From contig JACIXY010000001.1 of assembly GCA_014360195.1 (NCBI GenBank), positions 377,619 through 441,618 on the forward strand: a stretch of 64,000 nucleotides of DNA, given 5' to 3'. Position numbers and translations under genes: made by a program. Of the stretch, positions 52,992 through 60,690 are shown one piece after another (position 1 is the first letter of the stretch; each line of letters starts with the position of its first letter). This DNA comes from Bacillota bacterium (GTDB lineage: Bacteria > Bacillota > SHA-98 > UBA4971). The notes under the pieces were generated by a model. The model was not told the DNA's origin. It worked only from the letters and a program-made list of their open reading frames with translations, and did no database searches.

Positions 52992-54081
52992 GATTTGTGT
53001 GATCGGTGCAGGGCCCGCGGGCCTGTGCGCTGCGATCGCCGCCCGCGACATGGGCGCTCGCGTGACCTGTGTGGATTCGGGGGACAGGCCGGGCGGGCAG
53101 CTTGTCAAGCAAACCCACAAGTTCTTCGGTTCGAGGGGCCAGTTCGCCGGGAAACGTGGAATAGATATAGCTCGCATCCTCGCGGCGCGGATCGAGGATG
53201 ACCCCATGGTAGACCTCATGTTGGAGAGCACGGTCATCGGGTTCTACGATGACGGGGCTATAGGCATTGAACATGGAGACTGCCTCACTTTCCTCAAGCC
53301 CGAGCGCATTGTGTGCGCGACTGGGGCTTCCGAGAGGATGCTCGCGTTCCCGGGTAACGATCTCCCAGGCGTGTACGGGGCAGGCGCGGTCCAGACCCTC
53401 ATGAACGTGCACGGCGTAAGGCCCGGGAAGGCCGTGCTCATGGTCGGAGCCGGCAACATCGGCCTCATCGTGAGCTACCAGTTGCTGCAGGCCGGGGTCG
53501 AGGTGGTGGCAGTGGTGGAGGCCATGCCCCAGGTCGGCGGGTACGATGTCCACGCCCGGAAGATCCAGAGGGCCGGCGTGCCGATCCTGACATCCCATAC
53601 CGTCAAGGCCGTCCACGGCACGAGGATCGTGGAGGGGGCCACGGTATGGGCCCTGGGAAGCAACTTTCAGCCCATCCCTGGAACGGAGCGGTGTTTCCAG
53701 GTCGATACCGTGTGCCTTGCGGTCGGACTCACCCCGCTGGCAGACCTCCTCTGGCAGGCCGGGTGCAGGATGGCGTACATCCCCGAGCTTGGCGGCCACG
53801 TCGCTCTCCGGGATGAAAACTACGAAACGTCGCGCCCGGGCGTCTACGTGGCGGGCGATCTCGCAGGTATAGAGGAGGCCTCATCCGCCATGATAGAGGG
53901 CACCATCGCCGGGCTTGCCGCAGCGCGCTCGCTCGGGCATTCCAGGCCGGATTTCGAAGAAAGGCTCGCGACGGCAAGGGCGGAGCTCGCTGCACTCCGA
54001 GCCGGTCCGAAGGGCGAGAAGGTGCGCCGCGGAATAGACCGGCTCATGCGCCTCGGAAGGGAGGTCGGCATCGTTGCGTGA
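52969..54081 (+). CDS. NAD(P)/FAD-dependent oxidoreductase subunit (HcnB/OoxA-like alpha subunit)
   Basis: 370 residues with two Rossmann motifs: an FAD site CVIGAGPAGLCAAIAARDMG near residue 10 and a pyridine-nucleotide site LMVGAGNIGLIVSYQLLQAG near residue 160. RPGGQLVKQTHKFFGS and the C-terminal GVYVAGDLAGIEEASSAM complete the pattern of opine oxidase/HcnB/proline dehydrogenase alpha subunits. It could hand electrons to NAD+ or ferredoxin. It overlaps both neighbours, by 23 bp and 8 bp. Confidence 0.85.
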   Translation: MCSLRTTEICVIGAGPAGLCAAIAARDMGARVTCVDSGDRPGGQLVKQTHKFFGSRGQFAGKRGIDIARILAARIEDDPMVDLMLESTVIGFYDDGAIGIEHGDCLTFLKPERIVCATGASERMLAFPGNDLPGVYGAGAVQTLMNVHGVRPGKAVLMVGAGNIGLIVSYQLLQAGVEVVAVVEAMPQVGGYDVHARKIQRAGVPILTSHTVKAVHGTRIVEGATVWALGSNFQPIPGTERCFQVDTVCLAVGLTPLADLLWQAGCRMAYIPELGGHVALRDENYETSRPGVYVAGDLAGIEEASSAMIEGTIAGLAAARSLGHSRPDFEERLATARAELAALRAGPKGEKVRRGIDRLMRLGREVGIVA

Positions 54082-54580
54082 TGAGCCGTGCGTCGATCCG
54101 AGAACGCAGGGGCGCATCCCCGATGCCGAAAGGCGCGCGCGGGGACCGTGCGTCGTCATCGAGTGTCTTGAGGAGATCCCATGTGATCCATGCCACGACG
54201 CGTGCCGTCGGGGAGCGATCCGGCCGTTCGACGATATCAATCATCTCCCAGAGGTGGACTTTGACAGGTGTAACGGCTGCGGTGCCTGCATATCAGTGTG
54301 CCCGGGCCTTGCCATATTCGTGGTGGACGAAACCTGGAAGGAGGATCTCGCCATAGTCAGGCTCCCGTACGAGTTCCTGCCGCTGCCTGCGCCCGGAGAA
54401 AGCGTGGTGGGGCTCGACAGGTCCGGCCGTGAGTGCTGCGCAGCCAGAGTCGTTAAGGTCGAGAAGACGAAGAAGCACGACAGGACCGCTGTCGTGTGGA
54501 TAGAGGTGCCCAAGGCTCTCTCGATGGAGGTAAGGCACATCCGGGTAGGAGGGAGCGCGTGTGGCTTGCGCGAAACCTGA
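54074..54580 (+). CDS. 4Fe-4S ferredoxin-type subunit of the dehydrogenase complex
   Basis: 168 residues. Two cluster regions: CLEEIPCDPCHDACRRGAI (irregular spacing, near residues 31-48) and CNGCGACISVCPG (near 67-79). The C-terminal 85 residues form a domain with no motif I recognise. TTG start. Similar small Fe-S subunits occur with proline dehydrogenase complexes of anaerobes. Confidence 0.8.
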   Translation: MRDEPCVDPRTQGRIPDAERRARGPCVVIECLEEIPCDPCHDACRRGAIRPFDDINHLPEVDFDRCNGCGACISVCPGLAIFVVDETWKEDLAIVRLPYEFLPLPAPGESVVGLDRSGRECCAARVVKVEKTKKHDRTAVVWIEVPKALSMEVRHIRVGGSACGLRET

Positions 54581-54938
54581 GGGTGAAGGTGCGCCCGGCG
54601 GCAGCGAGGGCGGAGCGGCGGCCGGCGATGTCGTCGTAATCTGCCGCTGCGAGGACGTCACGCTCGATGAAATCCGTGACCTCATCGCAAGGGGTTACAC
54701 GACGATCGAGGAGATCAAGCGGATCACAAGATGCGGCATGGGGCCGTGCCAGGGCAGGACGTGCAGGCAACTAGTGCTGGCGGAAATAGCGAGGGCTACA
54801 GCGAAAGACATAGCGAGCGTCGCCCCGGGAAGGTTCAGGCCACCCACGAAGCCTGTGCGCCTCGGCGGCGCCGTCGCGGGGGCCCCCGGCCCGGACGTTG
54901 AGGGGTTCGAAGGTGATGGCGATGAACAAGTGCGCTGA
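54561..54938 (+). CDS. BFD-like [2Fe-2S] protein
   Basis: 125 residues. The bacterioferritin-associated-ferredoxin-like fold is seen in VICRCEDVTLDEIRDLIARG and ITRCGMGPCQGRTCR, with the CxC and Cys-X4-Cys-X4-Cys arrangement. In related complexes this domain is fused to the FAD alpha subunit or encoded apart, as here. N- and C-terminal tails are Gly/Pro-rich. GTG start overlapping the ferredoxin gene by 20 bp. Confidence 0.85.
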   Translation: MACAKPEGEGAPGGSEGGAAAGDVVVICRCEDVTLDEIRDLIARGYTTIEEIKRITRCGMGPCQGRTCRQLVLAEIARATAKDIASVAPGRFRPPTKPVRLGGAVAGAPGPDVEGFEGDGDEQVR

Positions 54939-56067
54939 CGCTGTTATCATCGGCGGAGGAGTCGTGGGCGCGTCCGTCGCGTATCACCTCGCGAAGCGCG
55001 GGTTCGGCCGCATAGTCCTCGTAGAGCGCTCATACCTTGCGAGCGGGTCCACAGGACGTTGCGGGGCAGGGGTGAGGCAACAGTGGGGCACGAAGCTGAA
55101 CTGTCTTCTCGCCCAGGAGAGCGTGCGGATGTTCGAGCGGATGGACGATGAACTCGGCTTCGACCGGAGCATCGAGTTCAAGCAGGGAGGCTACCTGCTC
55201 CTCGCGTACACCGACCGCGAGATGAACCAGTTCATAAAGAACGTGGAGCTTGAGCAGAGCCTAGGAATTCCTGCAAGCCTTCTAACCCCTGCCGAGGCGA
55301 AGGCTATCGTGCCGATGCTGAATATAAGCGATGTCCTGTGCGCGACATACTGCCCTACCGACGGTCACGCGAACCCCTTTCATGTCACTTACGCATACGC
55401 GGGCGCGGCGCGTAGGCTCGGCGCGGAGGTCATGACCTTCACAGAAGTCAAGGGCATTGTGGTCGAAAACGGTAAGGTCGCGCGGGTCGTCTGCGACAAA
55501 GGGAACATCGACACGCGGGTGGTGGTCAACGCCGCAGGACCCTACTCAGGGCTCGTGGCGAGGATGGTGGGCCTCGAGATTCCCTTCTGGGCAGAGCGCC
55601 ACCAGATCCTCGTCACCGAACCGGTGGAGCCGGTGCTCCGGCCCATGGTGATGTCGTTCTCAAGGCGCATTTACTGCCAGCAGACCCCGCACGGCAGCTT
55701 CATCATGGGTATGGGCGATCCGAACGAGCCGCACGGGTTCAGCACGGAGAGCAGCTGGAAGTTCCTTGTTGATATGGCGCGCGAGATAACGAGGGTCCTG
55801 CCCCCTGTGGGGAACCTCAAGGTCGTGAGACAATGGGCCGGGCTGTACGACATGACGCCCGACGCCCATCCAATACTGGGAGCGACGCCGGTCGAAGGCT
55901 TCTACCTTGCGTGCGGGTTCTCGGGGCACGGATTCATGCTGGCGCCGGTGACGGGCCGGCTCCTTGCCGAGGTCATCTGCGATGAGAAGCCATCTATAGA
56001 CATAACCGGCCTTGACCTGGGCCGGTTCGAGCGAGGAGAACTCGTGGTCGAGCCGTCGGTCGTGTAG
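54922..56067 (+). CDS. FAD-dependent amino-acid oxidase/dehydrogenase, DAO family (beta subunit)
   Basis: 381 residues. FAD motif AVIIGGGVVGASVAYHLAKRG near residue 8, then ASGSTGRCGAGVRQQWG, and the C-terminal CGFSGHGFMLAPVTGRLLAE typical of sarcosine oxidase beta, HcnC and proline dehydrogenase beta. It would oxidise an amino or imino acid; substrate not readable. ATG 54922 gives the best Shine-Dalgarno spacing (GAAGG); ATG 54916 is equally in frame. Last of the five-gene set. Confidence 0.87.
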   Translation: MNKCADAVIIGGGVVGASVAYHLAKRGFGRIVLVERSYLASGSTGRCGAGVRQQWGTKLNCLLAQESVRMFERMDDELGFDRSIEFKQGGYLLLAYTDREMNQFIKNVELEQSLGIPASLLTPAEAKAIVPMLNISDVLCATYCPTDGHANPFHVTYAYAGAARRLGAEVMTFTEVKGIVVENGKVARVVCDKGNIDTRVVVNAAGPYSGLVARMVGLEIPFWAERHQILVTEPVEPVLRPMVMSFSRRIYCQQTPHGSFIMGMGDPNEPHGFSTESSWKFLVDMAREITRVLPPVGNLKVVRQWAGLYDMTPDAHPILGATPVEGFYLACGFSGHGFMLAPVTGRLLAEVICDEKPSIDITGLDLGRFERGELVVEPSVV

Positions 56068-56215
56068 CGTCGCGCGGAGCAGCATCTATGCTTGTGTGAA
56101 GCTGCGGGGCCCCAGGCTCAAGACTCCCGGCCCGCGCCCGACAAGGATTCAAGCGGCTCGCCCGCGTAAGGGGGCCATAGCTAAAGGTAAAGCCCGGGAT
56201 GTTAAAGCCTAAACG

Positions 56216-56329
56216 CAAGTGGGAGTGCAGGCATTCGCCCGAGTTTAGGAGGGATTGCCGGTGACTCAAGAGAAGGTGCAACACCGGCAACCCCGCACCC
56301 GCCGGAAAAAGACCGGCGTGGACTCTTAA
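56216..56329 (+). repeat. Palindromic MITE-like element, copy 7
   Basis: Left end AAGTGGGAGTGCAGGCATTC matches the copy at 50415 (GAGTGGGAGTGCAGAAATGC). Core arms GGATTGCCGGTG (56252-56263) and CACCGGCAACCCC (56282-56294) surround an 18-nt loop. A second small hairpin, CGCCGG/CCGGCG, lies at 56300-56318. The 301-bp gap between the two redox gene sets holds this element and no gene. Confidence 0.8.
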
Positions 56330-56368
56330 ATCCAGATTTACTCAGGATCGCGTGGGAGGGGAGAGAAA

Positions 56369-56767
56369 GTGAAGCTGGACCTCGATCGATGCACGGGCTG
56401 CAAGCTCTGCCAGCTTGTATGCTCAGTGGTGAATTTCGGCGAGAACAACCCGAAGAAAGCCGGGATCCGCGTCGTCTCCAGGCTCTTCACCGATGCCAGA
56501 TACGACGTGGTCGTGTGCGACCAGTGCGGCGTGTGCATCGATGCCTGCCCTGTGGGGGCTATCAGCATGGAGGACGACGTCGTGAGGATCGACCCGGACA
56601 TGTGCACGAACTGCGGCGTGTGCGTGGAGACGTGTCCGAACGGCGCACTGTTCTCGCACCCTGACGTGGATTACCCTATCAAGTGCGTTGCGTGCGGGGA
56701 ATGCGCGAGGCTCTGCCCGAGAGGAGTCCTCGACGCCCTTGCCGACGTGAGAAAGGTGGCGAGCTAG
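56369..56767 (+). CDS. Polyferredoxin partner of aldehyde ferredoxin oxidoreductase
   Basis: 132 residues with four Cys clusters: CTGCKLCQLVC, CDQCGVCIDACP, CTNCGVCVETCP and CVACGECARLCP, so up to four [4Fe-4S] clusters. It directly precedes the AOR gene with no gap, and Fe-S proteins of this type are the electron acceptors of tungsten AORs. GTG start with GGGAGGGGAGAG upstream. Confidence 0.9.
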   Translation: MKLDLDRCTGCKLCQLVCSVVNFGENNPKKAGIRVVSRLFTDARYDVVVCDQCGVCIDACPVGAISMEDDVVRIDPDMCTNCGVCVETCPNGALFSHPDVDYPIKCVACGECARLCPRGVLDALADVRKVAS

Positions 56768-58630
56768 ATGCGGGAGATGCACGGGTATGCCGGCACCATC
56801 TTGAGAGTCAACCTGTCCACGGGCACCGTATCGAGGGAGCCGCTCGCTGAGGATCTCGTGAGCGATTACATAGGCGGACGAGGGTTCGGCGCCCATTTCG
56901 TTTACCGCGAGGTCCCCCCTGGCGCGGACCCGCTCGGTCCCGGGAACAAGCTTGTGGTAGCCGCTGGGCCATTCTCCGGCGTCTTCTTGCCAAGCGGCGC
57001 CAAGACCAACTTTTCGGCCAAAAGCCCCGCGACCGGCCTCTACGGCGACAGCAACATTGGAGGTCACCTCGCGGGCGAGCTCAAGTACGCAGGGTATGAT
57101 GCCATCATAGTAGAAGGCAGGGCCCCAGTGCCATCGTACCTCTTCATCGAGGACGATAAGGTCGAGGTCCGTCCCTGTGAGAAGCTATGGGGCATGGGTG
57201 CGATAAAGACGGAGAAAGCCCTCAAGGACGAACTCGGCGACGAGTTCCAGATCGCCACCATTGGTCCTGCAGGCGAAAACGGGGTGGTCTTTGCCTCCGT
57301 GAATCACGACATCGGACGGCAGGCCGGACGGTGCGGCATGGGCGCGGTCATGGGTTCGAAGAACCTGAAGGCCATCGCGGTGCGGGGCACAAAGAGCGTC
57401 CCGGTGGCGGACATGGCAGGTCTTCGGAAGGTAGCGGACGAAATGTTCTCCGCGCTCGCCGCCAACCCCGCGCTCAAGGTCTGGCAAGACCAGGGTCTCG
57501 CCCAGGTGACGACGTGGTCCAACTCCATCGGCGCTCTGCCCACCCGCAATTTCAGGCAGAACTTCTACGAGAACGCGGAGGCCCTGAGCGGGGAGCGCAT
57601 GCGCAGCGACATCCACGTGCGCGATAAGGCGTGCTTCGCCTGCCCGATGGCGACAGGCAAGTACTGCCGGGCGCGCTACAGGGGCGAGACCGTGTTCCTC
57701 GAAGGCCCCGAGTACGAGACCACGGCTCTCATTGGAAGCAACTGCGCGCTTGGGTCCATCGAGGAAGTAGCTTACGCCAACTACATGTGTGATGAGCTTG
57801 GTCTTGACACCATCTCCGGCGGCAGCGCCGTGGCGTTCACCATGGAGTGCTTCGAGCGAGGCATAATCACGAAAGAGGACACCGGTGGGATCGAGGCGCG
57901 CTTTGGGAGCCTCGATGCGTTCGTTGAGATCGTGAAGCTCATAGCGGCACGCAAAGGCATAGGCGAGCCTCTCTCGAGGGGTGTCAGGGCCGCTGCCGCG
58001 GCCTGGGGCGGCGGCAGCGAGGACTTCGCCATCCAGGTCAAAGGCCTCGAGTGGAGCGGATACGAGTCGCGCGGGGCGCCGTCCATGATGCTTGCCTACA
58101 TGACGTGTGACATCGGCGCTCACCACAACCGGGCATGGTCCATCACCCACGACATCGCGGTCGGCCGCAACGTGATCGATGGGAAAGCCGCGAAGGTCAT
58201 CGAGCTTCAGCACGTGAGGCCTCTCTTCGACTGCCTGGGCGTGTGCCGGTTACAGTGGGTCGAGCTAGGCCTGCCGCTCGAATACTACGCCAGGCTCTAC
58301 CCGGCGGTCACGGGCCGCCAGGACACGTGGGACGACCTGCTCGTGAAGTCCGAGCGCATCTGGAACCTTGTGCGCGCTTTTGGTGTGCGCGAGAGGGCGG
58401 ACTTCGGCAGGGCGGATGACCAGCCGCCAAGGAGGTTCTACACCGAACCTGTCCCGGACGGGCCTCTCGCGAGGTCGCGCATCACGCGTGAGGATCTCGA
58501 CCGCCTACTCGACGAGTACTACGACCTGCGAGGCTGGGACAGGAACGGGAGGCCCACGGCAAAGACCCTTGAGAGGCTGGGCCTTGGTGACGTTGCGGCG
58601 GAGCTTCTGGCAATGGGGCGGATCTCATGA
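56768..58630 (+). CDS. aor: Tungsten-type aldehyde ferredoxin oxidoreductase
   Basis: Oxidises aldehydes to acids, or the reverse, with a bis-tungstopterin and ferredoxin. 620 residues, the family length. N-terminal GYAGTILRVNLSTGT and the pterin-binding GGRGFGAHF, AKSPATGLYGDSNIGGH, EGPEYETTALIGSNC regions are present. The cluster motif is CFACPMATGKYC (289-300): the third Cys expected at 296 is Thr, with Cys at 300 instead. The distal Cys is in DCLGVCRLQ. ThiS-like and polyferredoxin genes flank it. The substrate is unknown. Confidence 0.92.
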   Translation: MREMHGYAGTILRVNLSTGTVSREPLAEDLVSDYIGGRGFGAHFVYREVPPGADPLGPGNKLVVAAGPFSGVFLPSGAKTNFSAKSPATGLYGDSNIGGHLAGELKYAGYDAIIVEGRAPVPSYLFIEDDKVEVRPCEKLWGMGAIKTEKALKDELGDEFQIATIGPAGENGVVFASVNHDIGRQAGRCGMGAVMGSKNLKAIAVRGTKSVPVADMAGLRKVADEMFSALAANPALKVWQDQGLAQVTTWSNSIGALPTRNFRQNFYENAEALSGERMRSDIHVRDKACFACPMATGKYCRARYRGETVFLEGPEYETTALIGSNCALGSIEEVAYANYMCDELGLDTISGGSAVAFTMECFERGIITKEDTGGIEARFGSLDAFVEIVKLIAARKGIGEPLSRGVRAAAAAWGGGSEDFAIQVKGLEWSGYESRGAPSMMLAYMTCDIGAHHNRAWSITHDIAVGRNVIDGKAAKVIELQHVRPLFDCLGVCRLQWVELGLPLEYYARLYPAVTGRQDTWDDLLVKSERIWNLVRAFGVRERADFGRADDQPPRRFYTEPVPDGPLARSRITREDLDRLLDEYYDLRGWDRNGRPTAKTLERLGLGDVAAELLAMGRIS

Positions 58631-58866
58631 ACATGAAGGTCACAGTGGAGATATCCAGGGTCTTGGCGGCCATACGCCCGGGGCTGGCTGAGAGGGTGGA
58701 ACTCGACCTCCCTGAAGGGGCCACGGTCGGCGATGCCCTCGCCGCAGCAGGTCTCGTGCAGGGACTCTGGGGAATCGTCGTGGTCGGCGGCAAGGTGGCC
58801 GATGTGTCGACAAAGCTATCTCCGGGCGATAAGGTTGCCGTCTTTCCGCCGGTCTCGGGGGGATAA
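58627..58866 (+). CDS. MoaD/ThiS family sulfur-carrier protein
   Basis: 79 residues, ubiquitin-like, ending in the required Gly-Gly (PPVSGG). VELDLPEGATVGDALAAAGL and KLSPGDKVAVFPPVSGG are family marks. It overlaps the AOR stop by 4 bp, so a role in making the tungstopterin of that enzyme (MoaD-like) is more likely than thiamine synthesis. Confidence 0.9.
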   Translation: MNMKVTVEISRVLAAIRPGLAERVELDLPEGATVGDALAAAGLVQGLWGIVVVGGKVADVSTKLSPGDKVAVFPPVSGG

Positions 58867-58952
58867 CCTCGGGGGATAACGAAGTCCGCCGCGGCAGTAA
58901 AACAGCGACAGGCTCCATAGTGTCGAACAACCCCGTCCGCGCATAGCATGTA

Positions 58953-60629
58953 ATGTGTCGCCCTTTTCCGGGGACACCAGACTTGCGCCGGGCGGGGTTG
59001 GTGCGTTTGGAGAAGCCCAGGATTACGAACGTGTGGGCCACAGAGCATGCGGACCCGGTGTGCCGCCGGATGACCTCGCGCCTCGTCATCGAGGCGACGC
59101 TTCCGGTCTTCCACCGTGTCCGCGCGCCGTCTCCAGGCGAGGTGCGCATAGACCTCCTGGGCTGTGAGCTCGCCATGGCCCCCGCGACCATAGCCGTAAA
59201 CGACGGACTTGTCATCGACGTTGCGGTGAGCGTCGGTTCGCCGCAGCCATCGGTCGTCGCCAGGCTCGAGCACTCGCCCTCATGGACTGTGACGGAGTCC
59301 GCAGGACTCCCGGCACGCCTCGTCGTCGACTTCGACCGGAGCCCTATACGAACCATCTTTGAGGGCAGGGTGGTGGCCGTGGATCCCGGGCACGGCGGAA
59401 GCGACGCAGGAGAGCGGGGCCCCGTGAACCTCGTCGAGAAAAACATCGCCCTTGAGATAGCGCGTCTGCTTTCCACCCGTCTTGCGCTTGCCGGGGCAGC
59501 GGTCGTGATGACGCGCACCTCCGATGAAGGGGTTCCGATTGCGAGGCGGTTCTCCCAGGCGAGAGAAGCCGGGGCCGACGCGTTCGTGAGCGTCCACACC
59601 TTCGGGTCCGTCGACCGGGCGGTCGCCGGGTCCCGCACGCTTTACCTTCCTGACGCCGAGAGCGAGCTACTGGCGAGGCACGTTCAGTCTTCGCTCGTTG
59701 CGAAGCTGCCCGTGGTGACGAGGGGCGTGGCAAGATACCCGGGCAGGCTGCCGGGCGACCCCGGCATGCCGTGCGTCTTCGTGGAGGTGGCTACCATCAC
59801 CAACTGGGTGGAGGAGGGGTGGTTCCGCAGCAGTACCTTCAAAGAGAGGGCCGCATCAGCAATTATGATCGGCCTGAAGCGATACTTCGCGGAGCGGGCC
59901 GGGCGCTCTGCCACAGATCGGCAGGGCAACGCTGGAAAGCGGGAAGGGGAGATGGACAGTGAGAGGGAGAGGGAGGGAGCGCGCGAGGTCCCTGTGAGGG
60001 CGGATGCGATCCCCATCCGGACTCACATTGTGAGCGAGCACGAGAGAATCACGGACGTGGTGCGTCGCTATGTCCAGGGGATCGCACGCCCGGGAGACGT
60101 CATCGCGGTGGCCGAGAGCGTCGTGGCGATCACGCAGGGTAGGGCTGTGCTCCCTGGGTCCGTGCGTCCCGGGCCCCTTGCTCGGATGCTGTGCAAGCTG
60201 CCGGGTAAGGACGGTAGCCTCGCGACACCGCCGGCGATGCAGCTCGCCATACGCGAAGCGGGGGTCGGAAGGGTGCTACTCGGCACAGCGGCAGCGGGGC
60301 TCGGGCGGGTCCTCGGGCGTAGGGGAGACTTCTTCAGGGTAGCTGGGCGTTCGCTCGCCCAGATCGACGACATCGCCGGAACGATGCCGCCGTATGACAA
60401 GCACGTCATCCTGGGGCCTGCGGACCCCGACGAGGTGACGCGCGAGATCCGCACGGCCACCGGGGTGGACGCGGTGGTGGTCGACGTGAACGATATCGGC
60501 TGCGTCGATGTCCTGGGATCAACCCTGTCGGGCAAGTCCGACTGGCTCGTCCGCGCTCTCGCACATAACCCCTTCGGCAACGACGATCAGCAGACGCCCA
60601 TAGTCGTCCTGAAGCCACACAGGGCGTAA
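58953..60629 (+). CDS. N-acetylmuramoyl-L-alanine amidase fused to a CofE-like (F420-0:gamma-glutamyl ligase) domain
   Basis: 558 residues. Residues about 20-130: AMIN-like beta domain. About 135-310: amidase_3 with zinc and catalytic residues visible in VAVDPGHGGSDAGE, the Glu of NLVEKNIALEIA, SVHTFG and FVEVATITN. After a charged linker (about 318-345), residues 347-558 resemble F420-0:gamma-glutamyl ligase: GDVIAVAESVVAITQGRAV, the AxxLGR and NDIGCVDVLGSTL regions. No signal peptide is seen. An internal ATG (59952) after AAGGGGAG could yield the second domain alone. Start uncertain; GTG 59001 is possible. Confidence 0.75.
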   Translation: MCRPFPGTPDLRRAGLVRLEKPRITNVWATEHADPVCRRMTSRLVIEATLPVFHRVRAPSPGEVRIDLLGCELAMAPATIAVNDGLVIDVAVSVGSPQPSVVARLEHSPSWTVTESAGLPARLVVDFDRSPIRTIFEGRVVAVDPGHGGSDAGERGPVNLVEKNIALEIARLLSTRLALAGAAVVMTRTSDEGVPIARRFSQAREAGADAFVSVHTFGSVDRAVAGSRTLYLPDAESELLARHVQSSLVAKLPVVTRGVARYPGRLPGDPGMPCVFVEVATITNWVEEGWFRSSTFKERAASAIMIGLKRYFAERAGRSATDRQGNAGKREGEMDSEREREGAREVPVRADAIPIRTHIVSEHERITDVVRRYVQGIARPGDVIAVAESVVAITQGRAVLPGSVRPGPLARMLCKLPGKDGSLATPPAMQLAIREAGVGRVLLGTAAAGLGRVLGRRGDFFRVAGRSLAQIDDIAGTMPPYDKHVILGPADPDEVTREIRTATGVDAVVVDVNDIGCVDVLGSTLSGKSDWLVRALAHNPFGNDDQQTPIVVLKPHRA

Positions 60630-60690
60630 TCTTGCGACAGGTAAACTCCAGGCATGATGGCAGACCCCCTGTCATAGGTACGGTACTGCC

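Noticed and set aside
57185-58213. 342-codon reverse-strand ORF inside the AOR gene
   Set aside because: His/Arg/Pro-rich antisense frame of a well-supported gene; no recognisable motif.
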